In this document: positions 35,059-43,639 of the stretch, one piece after another
Layout: every line of letters starts with the position of its first letter
Numbering within the stretch: the stretch's first letter is position 1
NCBI GenBank assembly: GCA_049698695.1
Contig: JBAVYH010000072.1
Span: forward strand, 1-64,000
DNA from: Bog-375 sp049698695
GTDB lineage: Bacteria; Acidobacteriota; Terriglobia; Bryobacterales; Bryobacteraceae
Length of the DNA: 64,000 nucleotides
Reading direction: 5' to 3'
Notes under the pieces: generated by a model
The model's input: only the letters and a program-made list of their open reading frames with translations
Database searches by the model: none
Told to the model about the DNA's origin: nothing
Program-made: the position numbers and the translations under genes

Positions 35059-38000
35059 GTGAAGGGTCCTGCGATCTGCGTGTTTACCCTTGGTGTTGCG
35101 CTGGTGGCAGGGGGTCTGGGCGGCCTGCTTTTGGCGCAGCGTGCCCCTGAGGTGCCGGAAACTGCGGCCCGACCTGACCGCCTGACCATCGACTATCCTA
35201 GCCAAGGTTCCCTCTTCCCTCCGGATATTGCAGCTCCCACGTTCCTGTGGCGCGATGCCACCCAGAATGTCTCAGTGTGGCAGATCGACATCGCCTTTTC
35301 GGGTGGCGGCGCTCCTATCCGCGTGCAATCGAAAGGCGAGTTGATGCGGGTGGGCGAGATCGACGAACGTTGCATTGCTCCCACCAACAAGCTGCCGGAG
35401 TTGACGCCGCAGCAGGCGGTTTCGCATACCTGGACTCCCGACGCCGCAACCTGGGCCGCGATCAAGCGCCGCTCCGTGGAGCGCGCCGCTACGGTCACCA
35501 TCGCCGGTATCGCCGGCGGCCGGCTGGTTTCACGGGGCCAGGTCGAGATCCAGACTTCGAAGGACCCGGTGGGCGCGCCGATTTTCTATCGGGATGTTCC
35601 GTTGGCACCCTCGGAAACGGAAAAGGGATTCATCAAGCCGCTGGCGACGAAGGCCATTCCCCTCATCGCCTGGCGGTTGCGCACCATTGCCGAGCCCCGC
35701 AGCCGCGTGGTGCTCACCGGCATGCACACCTGCGCCAACTGCCATTCGTTCTCGGCCGACGGCAAGACCCTGGGCATGGACCTGGATGGGCCACAGAACG
35801 ACAAAGGACTGTACGCGCTGGTCGCGGTCAAGCCACAAATGACGATCCGCACCGACGATATGATTTCCTGGAACCGTTCCGCGGACCGGCAGTACGGCCA
35901 GAGCCGGGTGGGCTTCATGTCGCAGGTCTCGCCAGATGGAAAGTATGTCCTCACCACGATCAGCGGAACCGTGCGCCCCACGCAGAGCAATTTCTACGTC
36001 GTCAATTTCAAGGATTACCGGTTCCTGCAGGTCTTCTATCCAACCGCCGGCATCCTGGCCTGGTATGATCGTGCCACCGGCCGCGAGCAGCCGGTGCCCG
36101 GCGCCGACGATCCCCGCTATGTGCAGACCGACGGCGTCTGGAGCCCCGACGGGAAGTATCTGGTGTTCGCCCGCGCGGAAGCCCGCGCACCGTACCCCGC
36201 CGATGGCAAGCTGGCCGAGTATGCCAACGATCCCACCGAAGTGCAGATCCAGTACGACCTGTACCGCATTCCCTTCAACGACGGGCAGGGCGGTCAGCCC
36301 GAGCGGATCGAAGGCGCCTCCGCCAACGGCATGAGCAACACGTTCCCCAAGGTTTCGCCGGATGGCCGCTGGATCGTTTTCGTGAAATGCAAGAACGGGC
36401 AGTTGATGCGGCCTGACAGCCAGTTGTACATCGTGCCCGTGCAGGGCGGCGAAGCGCGCCGCCTCGCGTGCAACACGCCGCTGATGAATTCATGGCACAG
36501 CTTTTCCCCCGACGGCCACTGGCTGGTGTTTTCCTCCAAGAGCCGGTCGCCCTACACCCAGATGTTCCTCACCCATTTGGACGAGCAGGGCAACGCCAGC
36601 CCGGCGATACTGATTGAGCATTCGACGGCCGCCAATCGCGCCGTGAACATCCCCGAATTCGTCAACATCCCTCCGGATGGTATCGAGAAGATCGACGTGC
36701 CGGCCACCGATTTTTACAAGCAGTTCGACGTGGCCTTCGCGCTGTCCGACAAGCATCAATACCAGGCTGCGATCCCGGAATGGAAAAAGGCTCTGGAGAT
36801 GGATCCCAACGATGCCAAGGCCCACATTAACCTGGGCACGGCACTGGCGGAAACCGGTCAGGCCGATGCCGCCTTGGTGCATTTTCAAAAGGCCATCGAC
36901 CTCAACCCGGTGAACGCCTCCGCGTACAGCGCTATGGCGTCATTGCTGGTTCGGACGGGAAAACCCGGCGATGCGGTTCCCTATTACGAGAAATCCGTTC
37001 AGTTGAAGCCGGATGACGCCAAGCTCCTCGACAGCCTCGGCATGGCGCTGGCCTATGCGGGTCGCCCCGGCGAAGCCATCGCCGAGTACCGCAAGGCGCT
37101 CCAAATCGATCCCACCTATGCCAGTTCGTATGCGCACCTGGGGGTTGCCCTAGCCAAATCCGGGCAGGCAGATGAGGCGATTCCGCTCCTGGATAAAGCA
37201 CTGGAGCTCAACCCGAAGGATGAGGGGGCGGAAAGCAACCTCGGCGGCGCCCTGGCAGAGAAGGGCCGACTCGGCGATGCCATCGCTCACTGCCAGAAGG
37301 CTCTGGCCCTGGACGCCAATGACGCGCAGGCGCACACCAACCTGGCTATCGCGCTGTCGAACGCCGGTAAGCCGGAAGAAGCCCTCACGCATTTTGAAAA
37401 GGCCGTGCTATTGGTTCCCGATAATGCTAGTTTTCAGAGCAACCTGGGCGCCGCCCTGGCCCAGCGGGGCAGAATCGCCGAGGCCATCCCGCATTTCCGA
37501 AACGCCCTGGATGCGCATCCGGAGGATCTGCAGGCCATGGTCAACTTGGCTATCGCGCTGATCTCGACCGGGAGAACGGATGAGGCCATTCCGCACTTGG
37601 AAAAGGCCGCGCAGCTTGCTCCCGGTGATCCCGGTATCCAAAACAGCCTCGGCGCCGCGCTGGTCGAGCAAGGCCGCATGGAAGCCGCCATCCCGCACCT
37701 GGAACAGGCCGTGCAAGCCGCTCCCGAGAGCGCCGACGCCCACTATCATCTGGGAACTGCCTATGCCGGCCAGGACCGAATTGCCAATGCCGTGGGAGAG
37801 TGGCGCAAGGCGCTCACCTTCGATCCGAACTATGTGCCGGCTCTGTTTCACCTCGCTCGGGTGCTGGCTTCGAATCCCAACCCCAGCCTTCGCAATGGCG
37901 GCGAAGCCGTCGAGCTCGCCGAGCGCGCCGCCAAACTGACCGGAAGCAAGCAGCCGGCGATATTGGACACGCTGGCTGCGGCTTATGCCGAAGCCGGCCG

Positions 38001-38133
38001 GTTCACCGAAGCCACCGAGACCGCCCGGCGCGCGCTCGCGATTGCCAGTCAGCAGAACGACCGCCAACTAGTCGCCGGCCTGAACACCAGGATCGCCCTC
38101 TACGAAGCCGGTACTCCGTTCCGCACCCAGTAA
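35059..38133 (+). CDS. Exported haem-motif, TolB-like propeller and TPR protein
   Basis: 1,024 residues from the GTG at 35059, chosen because a strong AGGAGG lies six bases upstream; a TTG at 35026 has none. An N-terminal membrane anchor or signal (FTLGVALVAGGLGGLLLAQ) is followed by a beta-rich domain. A single CxxCH haem motif (HTCANCHSFS, cysteine at about residue 225) lies at the start of a TolB-like propeller with repeats such as WSPDGKYLVFARAE, PKVSPDGRWIVFVK and HSFSPDGHWLVFSS. From about residue 555 to the end there are roughly ten or more TPR repeats (AHINLGTALAETGQADAALV, SAYSAMASLLVRTGKPGDAV). The role is unknown; protein-protein scaffolding at the cell envelope is likely. Confidence 0.85.
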   Translation: MKGPAICVFTLGVALVAGGLGGLLLAQRAPEVPETAARPDRLTIDYPSQGSLFPPDIAAPTFLWRDATQNVSVWQIDIAFSGGGAPIRVQSKGELMRVGEIDERCIAPTNKLPELTPQQAVSHTWTPDAATWAAIKRRSVERAATVTIAGIAGGRLVSRGQVEIQTSKDPVGAPIFYRDVPLAPSETEKGFIKPLATKAIPLIAWRLRTIAEPRSRVVLTGMHTCANCHSFSADGKTLGMDLDGPQNDKGLYALVAVKPQMTIRTDDMISWNRSADRQYGQSRVGFMSQVSPDGKYVLTTISGTVRPTQSNFYVVNFKDYRFLQVFYPTAGILAWYDRATGREQPVPGADDPRYVQTDGVWSPDGKYLVFARAEARAPYPADGKLAEYANDPTEVQIQYDLYRIPFNDGQGGQPERIEGASANGMSNTFPKVSPDGRWIVFVKCKNGQLMRPDSQLYIVPVQGGEARRLACNTPLMNSWHSFSPDGHWLVFSSKSRSPYTQMFLTHLDEQGNASPAILIEHSTAANRAVNIPEFVNIPPDGIEKIDVPATDFYKQFDVAFALSDKHQYQAAIPEWKKALEMDPNDAKAHINLGTALAETGQADAALVHFQKAIDLNPVNASAYSAMASLLVRTGKPGDAVPYYEKSVQLKPDDAKLLDSLGMALAYAGRPGEAIAEYRKALQIDPTYASSYAHLGVALAKSGQADEAIPLLDKALELNPKDEGAESNLGGALAEKGRLGDAIAHCQKALALDANDAQAHTNLAIALSNAGKPEEALTHFEKAVLLVPDNASFQSNLGAALAQRGRIAEAIPHFRNALDAHPEDLQAMVNLAIALISTGRTDEAIPHLEKAAQLAPGDPGIQNSLGAALVEQGRMEAAIPHLEQAVQAAPESADAHYHLGTAYAGQDRIANAVGEWRKALTFDPNYVPALFHLARVLASNPNPSLRNGGEAVELAERAAKLTGSKQPAILDTLAAAYAEAGRFTEATETARRALAIASQQNDRQLVAGLNTRIALYEAGTPFRTQ

Positions 38134-38177
38134 CGTTTTCGCGCATCGGCGTACCTGGAGCCGGCTCCGCTTGCGCG

Positions 38178-40703
38178 TTAAATCGGGCCCCGTTGGTGAA
38201 TTGGCTGCGGCAGGCCGGGAGCGGACTGCTCTTCCCGCGGCTTGATGAGCACCAGATAGCCGTCCGTGGCGATGACGGGACAAGCGCTGACGAAGCAGGC
38301 ATTTACCAAGGCACTGGTTTGTGCGCCAGCGCCCGTGCTGCCGGCAACGTGAATCGCTCTGCCGGGGCCGACGACGGTGGCGGGAGCGGCGCCTGCATAC
38401 AGGTACGTGGAAAAGACCAGGGCCGATCCAGCCGGATCGAACACCGAGACGAACGAAGCGAATTGAGAATCCGACGGCGGGGGTTCCAGGTTCGAAAGCA
38501 GCGGAAAGTCTTCCGAATCGGTTTCCCCCGCGACGTAAATCCGCCCGGCGTCATCCAGCGCGATGCTGGTCGGGCGGTCATCGCACGCCCCACCCAGCAA
38601 AGTCGAGAACAGCGCGGTTTTGCCATCCGGGCTGAGCTTGACCACGAAGACGTCGTCCACATACCACTCGAAAATCGAGCCGATGAATCCGGTGAAAACC
38701 TGGAAGGCGGGATACGGACACGTGGCGTCAAGCGCCGTCTGATACGCGCCCGGCGTAGTCGGGAAATCCGCGTCGCTGGTGTGACCGGTGACGTAGGCGT
38801 TGCCTGTCTTGTCCACGGCAACCGCGACGCCAATATCCTGCTCGCTCTCGTAGGAGCCGGTAGTCTCGGTGCCTTCGCTTCCGCCGAAATAGGTTGAGTA
38901 GATCACGTTCCCGGATGGAGCGATCTTGAGGACGAAAGCCTTGGGTGCACCGTCGCTGGCCTCGCCCGCGTGGAACGCGCCCGGCGTGATGGGGAAAGCG
39001 GCATACGTCGCGCCCGTCAGCGTAACGTTCCCCGAAGGATCGATGGCAATGCCTTTGCCCTTGCCATCGAGCATAGCGCCGACGTTGGTGGAATAGAGCA
39101 GCCGCTCACCGGATGGATCGAGTTCGCTGACGAACCCGAGACCCGGACTCTGACTCGCCCCCGCTGGCGCTGTGGTGAAGGGAAAATCGCTCGAGGTCCA
39201 ATTGCCGATCAACCAGGGATTGCCTTGGCCGATGGCGATTCCCAGGCCGGTATCGCTGCTGGAGCCGCCCAGGTAAGTTGCCGCCAGCAGCTTGCCGTTA
39301 TTCGAGAACTTCGCCGCGAATGCATTCGTTTCTCCGTGCAGCGTGCCCTCAAAGGCGCCTGGCGTCACCGGCAGGTCATACGACGAAGTGCTGCCGGTGA
39401 TCCAGATATTGCCGGAAGCGTCGAGCGCGATGCCCTGCCCCGTGTCGTTTCCCATGCCGCCGAAGTAAGTCGAGAAAACCAGGGTCTTGCCGTCGGGCAG
39501 AAACTTGGCGACGAATGCGTCGGAGGTAATCGGAGCGGTCGCGTAAACCAGGCCGGCCGAGGAGGGCGCGAAAACGGCCTGAATGTCGCGGGAAACGTTT
39601 GTGGGGCTCCACGTTTGGCCACCGTTGGTGCTGCGAAACTCCCCGGCCAGTATGATCTGCGGGTTCGCCGGATCCACGGAAAGAACGCCCAGTGAGTCGG
39701 CCGGGCACGGATAAGATGTCCAGGTGGTGCCGCCATCGCTGCTCTTCCAAAACCGGAGCGAAAGACTTTGGCTGCTGGTGGTCGGACCAAATGCATACAG
39801 CAGCCCTGAGACCATCGGGTCGGGGACTCCGCAGCAACCGATGAACGGAGTGGTCAATTGGACCCAGGTGGCGCCGCCGTCGGAGCTCTTCTGGATGCTG
39901 ACCTGGCCATTCACATACCCCGGGCCATAGATAATTCCCGGCTTCACCGGGTCGAAGGTGAAGCGCACACCGCTCGAAACCGACACGTTCTGCGGCCACG
40001 GCAAGCTGGAGGCCGTCCAGGACGCTGCGCTGTCGGTGGATACGAAGCCGCCGCTGTTCGCCCAGGCATAAAGCACATTGGTGTGAAACGGATCGAGCGT
40101 GACCGAGTCGATCAATCCCTGCGGCGGAAAGCCCTGGCTCGCATTCGCCCAGGCAGCACCGCCGTCCACGCTCTTGAACACGCCGCCGGTTGGCGAGGCA
40201 CTCGCGTAAACGGTCAGGGGTTGCTGCGGGTCGATGGCCAGCGAGGTGATGGTGGTCTGGTGCGAAGCGAAGGCGATGGTGACGCAGTTGAACTGCCGGC
40301 CGCCATCGGTGCTCTTGCAGACGCTGTTACCGGAAGCTGCATAAACAATCTGGCCGTTGGTGGGGTCGGCCGCAATCCAAACCGAAGAAGCGGCCGGAAA
40401 CGGCGTCCCGAGCGGTTGCCACGTGGCGCCGGCATCGCCGCTGACGGTCAGTTGCGTGCCGCTGTTGGCGCTCTGAGAAGCGTTCGCCAGCGGGAGGTCG
40501 AAAGAGAATGTCGTGCCCACCACGTAGATGTTTCCGGCCGAATCCACCGCGGCGGCGTTGATCGAATCATTGCCGGACCCGCCGAAAGTGCGGGTTTCGA
40601 TGGACTCGCCGGCGAAAGCGCCGAAGGGACGGTCCGTGCGCGAGCTTTGCGCGAATCCGGGAAGAATGAGGAATAAAGCCAGGAGGGTACCCTGTAGGGC
40701 CAT
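38178..40703 (-). CDS. Exported SBBP-repeat beta-propeller protein
   Basis: 841 residues. The signal peptide is MALQGTLLALFLILPGFAQS. The N-terminal half has sialidase/VPS10-like repeats with the Asp-box pattern SxDGGxTW (KSSDGGATWVQLT, KSSDGGTTWTSYPC, SVDGGAAWANA). The C-terminal half has SBBP repeats (FSTYFGGMGNDTGQGIALDA, GNVIYSTYFGGSEGTETTG, AYVTGHTSDADFPTTPGAYQ). Such proteins are abundant and uncharacterised in this group, and they are probably extracellular. It is convergent with the TPR gene. Confidence 0.88.
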   Translation of the reverse strand: MALQGTLLALFLILPGFAQSSRTDRPFGAFAGESIETRTFGGSGNDSINAAAVDSAGNIYVVGTTFSFDLPLANASQSANSGTQLTVSGDAGATWQPLGTPFPAASSVWIAADPTNGQIVYAASGNSVCKSTDGGRQFNCVTIAFASHQTTITSLAIDPQQPLTVYASASPTGGVFKSVDGGAAWANASQGFPPQGLIDSVTLDPFHTNVLYAWANSGGFVSTDSAASWTASSLPWPQNVSVSSGVRFTFDPVKPGIIYGPGYVNGQVSIQKSSDGGATWVQLTTPFIGCCGVPDPMVSGLLYAFGPTTSSQSLSLRFWKSSDGGTTWTSYPCPADSLGVLSVDPANPQIILAGEFRSTNGGQTWSPTNVSRDIQAVFAPSSAGLVYATAPITSDAFVAKFLPDGKTLVFSTYFGGMGNDTGQGIALDASGNIWITGSTSSYDLPVTPGAFEGTLHGETNAFAAKFSNNGKLLAATYLGGSSSDTGLGIAIGQGNPWLIGNWTSSDFPFTTAPAGASQSPGLGFVSELDPSGERLLYSTNVGAMLDGKGKGIAIDPSGNVTLTGATYAAFPITPGAFHAGEASDGAPKAFVLKIAPSGNVIYSTYFGGSEGTETTGSYESEQDIGVAVAVDKTGNAYVTGHTSDADFPTTPGAYQTALDATCPYPAFQVFTGFIGSIFEWYVDDVFVVKLSPDGKTALFSTLLGGACDDRPTSIALDDAGRIYVAGETDSEDFPLLSNLEPPPSDSQFASFVSVFDPAGSALVFSTYLYAGAAPATVVGPGRAIHVAGSTGAGAQTSALVNACFVSACPVIATDGYLVLIKPREEQSAPGLPQPIHQRGPI

Positions 40704-40766
40704 AAAAATATGTTCCCACCCGTCCCATTCGCTCGCAATGCGCCCGCGTTAGAATGGTTCACACTG

Positions 40767-42401
40767 ATGGCACGCGAAATTCTGATTCAAGGTCCCGAAG
40801 GCCAGGCGAAAACGGTTCCGCTGGCCGGCACCCGGCTGGTGGTGGGACGCTCCAGCGGAGCTGAGTTGAGCTTTCCCGACGATGCGGGTCTGTCGCGGCA
40901 GCACTTCGCCCTCGAGCTCACCGGCGACGACTGGACCGTGCAGGATCTGGGTAGCAAGAACGGCACCTTCGTCAACAACATTCCGCTCAAAGCGAGGCTC
41001 ACCCTGCGCCCCGGCGACCACATCACCGCCGGCCACCTTTCCATCGTCTTCGCTCCCGAGCAAGGCGCTGCCGCGCCCGGCGTGGTGGTGTTCGAGGGCG
41101 GCGAGACGGATTCGCCCAGCACTTCCACCCTGGTCACCAGCCTGGAAAGCGCCAACCGCACCATCGTAGTGGACCCCGGCGGCGGCGCCAAACCTTCGGC
41201 TGCCATGCAGGCGCTGATCCACGCCGGCCAGGAGCTGGCCGAGAACCGGCCGCTGGCGGACCTGTTCCCGCTCATCCTCGATCTGTCGATTCAGGCCGTC
41301 AACGCGCAGCGCGGCGTGCTGCTGTTGCTTGAAGGCGAGCGGCTCGCCGCCAAGGCCCACAAAGGTGAAGGCTTCCGCATTTCGACTGCGGTCCGCGACC
41401 GGGTGCTCAAGGATAAATCGTCCGTGCTGGTGCGCGACGCGCAGCTCGACGACGCCTTCAAGGGCCGGATGAGCATCGTGGAACAGAAGGTCCACACCAT
41501 GATGGCGGTTCCTCTCGAAACCAAGGACCGCATCATCGGCTTGATCTACGTGGATTCTCCGTTCATCCTGCGCGAATTCACCAAGAACGATCTGAGCCTG
41601 CTGACCGTGATGGCCAACGTGGCGGCCATCCGCATTGAGCACGCGCGGCTGGCCGAAGTGGAAGCCGCCGAGCGCATCATGCAGCGCGATCTGTCGCAGG
41701 CCGCGGAGATTCAGGGCGGCATGCTGCCCGCCCGCGCGCCGGAAATCCCCGGCGTCGATGTGGCCGGCTTCAACGTGCCCTGCCGCACCGTGGGCGGCGA
41801 CTACTACGATTTTTTCCCCTACGCCGGAGCCAGCGTCGGCCTGGCGCTGGGCGATGTCTCGGGCAAGGGCATGCCGGCGGCGCTGATGATGATGGGCCTC
41901 CACGCGCGCGTCCACGTGCTGGCGGAGAGCCCCGGCAATCTGGGCGATTTCATGGTGCGGCTCAACAAAGCCACCTGTGCCAACTGCCCCAGCAACCGCT
42001 TCATCACATTCTTTTTCAGCGTGCTCGACGCGGCCACGGGCGACCTGCGGTTTGCCAACGCGGGCCACAATCCGCCGGTCCTGCTGCGCGCCTCCGGTGA
42101 GCCGCAGATGCTCGAAGGCGGCGGTCCCGTGCTGGGCATCGTTCCCATGGCTCCATACGGCGAACAGAGCGCCAGCCTCGCTCCCGGCGACCTGCTGGTG
42201 CTCTATAGCGACGGCGTCACCGAGGCTAACAACCCGGGTTACGACGAATTCGGCGAGGAACGCTTCATCCGTGTTCTCAGCGAGAACCGCGCTCGTTCGG
42301 CGCGAGAGATCCTAGGCGCCGTTACCGACGCGCTCAAGGAATTCACCGCCGGCGCCGCGCAGGCCGACGATATCACCCTGGTGGTTGCCAAACGCGTGTA
42401 A
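40767..42401 (+). CDS. FHA-GAF-SpoIIE (PP2C) phosphatase
   Basis: 544 residues from the ATG at 40767. An FHA phosphopeptide-binding domain is at the N-terminus (LVVGRSSGAELSF, LSRQHFALEL, DLGSKNGTFVN). A GAF sensor domain follows at about 165-305 (AMQALIHAGQELAENRPLAD). The C-terminal PP2C/SpoIIE domain has the metal aspartates in VGGDYYDFFPY, LALGDVSGKGMPAALMM, LYSDGVTEANNP, and QADDITLVV. SpoIIE-type phosphatases dephosphorylate STAS antagonists, so the STAS protein at 15.9 kb is one possible target. It lies just upstream of the RiPP-like cassette but is separated from it by 136 bases. Confidence 0.92.
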   Translation: MAREILIQGPEGQAKTVPLAGTRLVVGRSSGAELSFPDDAGLSRQHFALELTGDDWTVQDLGSKNGTFVNNIPLKARLTLRPGDHITAGHLSIVFAPEQGAAAPGVVVFEGGETDSPSTSTLVTSLESANRTIVVDPGGGAKPSAAMQALIHAGQELAENRPLADLFPLILDLSIQAVNAQRGVLLLLEGERLAAKAHKGEGFRISTAVRDRVLKDKSSVLVRDAQLDDAFKGRMSIVEQKVHTMMAVPLETKDRIIGLIYVDSPFILREFTKNDLSLLTVMANVAAIRIEHARLAEVEAAERIMQRDLSQAAEIQGGMLPARAPEIPGVDVAGFNVPCRTVGGDYYDFFPYAGASVGLALGDVSGKGMPAALMMMGLHARVHVLAESPGNLGDFMVRLNKATCANCPSNRFITFFFSVLDAATGDLRFANAGHNPPVLLRASGEPQMLEGGGPVLGIVPMAPYGEQSASLAPGDLLVLYSDGVTEANNPGYDEFGEERFIRVLSENRARSAREILGAVTDALKEFTAGAAQADDITLVVAKRV

Positions 42402-42537
42402 TCGGCCGCACGCTCCACCGCCCGGCCATCCCTGCCCTGGGAATAATCTGAAACGAAACCCCTCCCCGGATCACTACACAGCATCGATCTCGGAGCCGGA
42501 CTGACCGGCCTGAGACATCAATTAGGAGGGTAATAAG

Positions 42538-42753
42538 ATGCCAGTATTCACCGGCGTGAAGACCGCCAAGGTCACTCTTACGCCGCAGAACCAGAACCTC
42601 GAAACGATCGCCGCCCTTGTCGGCAGCATCATTGGCAAATCAGGCTGCAGGACGTGCGGCCGCCTGATCAACCTGGACTTCCAGTTCCTGGGGGACCCGG
42701 ATCCGGATCTCGCCAAGTCCGGCGCGATTGCCGTGGAAACGGAGGGCTTCTGA
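42538..42753 (+). CDS. CxxC peptide, putative substrate of the adjacent MNIO enzyme
   Basis: 71 residues, with a textbook ribosome site AGGAGG at 42524-42529 eight bases before the ATG. The N-terminal half (MPVFTGVKTAKVTLTPQNQN, then LETIAALVGSIIGK) looks like a leader or small domain. The two cysteines are at positions 37 and 40 (SGCRTCGR). The rest (LINLDFQFLGDPDPDLAKSG, then AIAVETEGF) is acidic. It ends immediately before the DUF692/MNIO gene, with a one-base overlap of stop and next start. MNIO enzymes are known to modify Cys, Asp or Asn residues of short co-encoded peptides. Identification as the substrate rests on context and the CxxC motif. Confidence 0.78.
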   Translation: MPVFTGVKTAKVTLTPQNQNLETIAALVGSIIGKSGCRTCGRLINLDFQFLGDPDPDLAKSGAIAVETEGF

Positions 42754-43637
42754 TTCCGTCGCTAGGAATCGGCTTTCCTTACATTGCTGAACTGCCGGCG
42801 GAGCTGTATCGGTCGGGCCTCGTCGATTTCGTCGAGGTCACCCCCGAGACGATCTGCCGGCAGCGCGCGGTAGGGAAAGGGGTCGCCATCGAAATCGTGC
42901 CGGAACAGATGGACCGCGCGCGCCAAACGTGCGCCTCGCTGCCCATGGTGATTCACGGCGTCGAACTCTCGATCGGCTCGGCGCATGGCTGGAACCCGGC
43001 GTACCTTGAGATGCTCGATGCATTCCAGGCGATGTGGCCCTTTGTATGGCACAGCGAGCATCTCGGATTTCAGACAATTCCAGGCGGAGACGGGGCAAGC
43101 ATCGAGGTCGGCGTGCCGCTTCCCGTGCCCCCCACCAAAGAAGCGGCGGATCTGATCGGCGGGCGTGCCGCTGCAATCTGCCGGCGCTACAAGCCGCCCT
43201 TCCTGCTGGAGAATCCGGCCTACTACATCTCGGATCTGCCCTGCGATCGGGAGATCGGCGATGACATCGGCCTCATCAACGCCATCATGGATCGCAGTGG
43301 CTGTTTTCTCTTGCTCGACCTGCACAATGTGTTCTGCAATTCGCTGAACCACCGGATCGACCCGCTGGCCGTAATCGACCGGGCCCCACTCGACCGGGTG
43401 GTCGAAATCCACGTCGCCGGTGGCGCTTCGCGGGACGGCTTTTGGATGGATGGCCATAACAGCCGCGTCCCGGAGCCGGTATGGGAACTCCTCGAATACA
43501 CGCTATCTCGCGCTCCCAGGGCCGGCGGCGTAGTCTTTGAGATGCTCGACGATTTCGCGGTCGCCCTCGGCGCCAAAGCGATCGGCGAGGAACTGCGGCG
43601 GGCCGGCGAAATCTGGCGCCGCTGCCGGCCGTCGTAA
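42753..43637 (+). CDS. DUF692/MNIO-family multinuclear iron oxidative enzyme
   Basis: 294 residues if translation begins at the ATT at 42753; the frame is open further upstream, but conserved sequence begins here (IPSLGIGFPYIAELP). No ATG, GTG or TTG is nearby. GGAGGG at 42741-42746 gives normal spacing to this ATT, which overlaps the peptide stop codon (TGATT); CTG at 42750 is the alternative. Family motifs and probable iron ligands are present: FVEVTPE, VIHGVELSIG, WHSEHLGF, FLLENPAYY, LLDLHNVF, EIHVAGG, MDGHNSRVPEP, and GVVFEMLDD. Relatives include MbnB and TglH. The enzyme probably modifies the upstream peptide; the product is unknown. Confidence 0.88.
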   Translation: MPSLGIGFPYIAELPAELYRSGLVDFVEVTPETICRQRAVGKGVAIEIVPEQMDRARQTCASLPMVIHGVELSIGSAHGWNPAYLEMLDAFQAMWPFVWHSEHLGFQTIPGGDGASIEVGVPLPVPPTKEAADLIGGRAAAICRRYKPPFLLENPAYYISDLPCDREIGDDIGLINAIMDRSGCFLLLDLHNVFCNSLNHRIDPLAVIDRAPLDRVVEIHVAGGASRDGFWMDGHNSRVPEPVWELLEYTLSRAPRAGGVVFEMLDDFAVALGAKAIGEELRRAGEIWRRCRPS

Positions 43638-43639
43638 AC

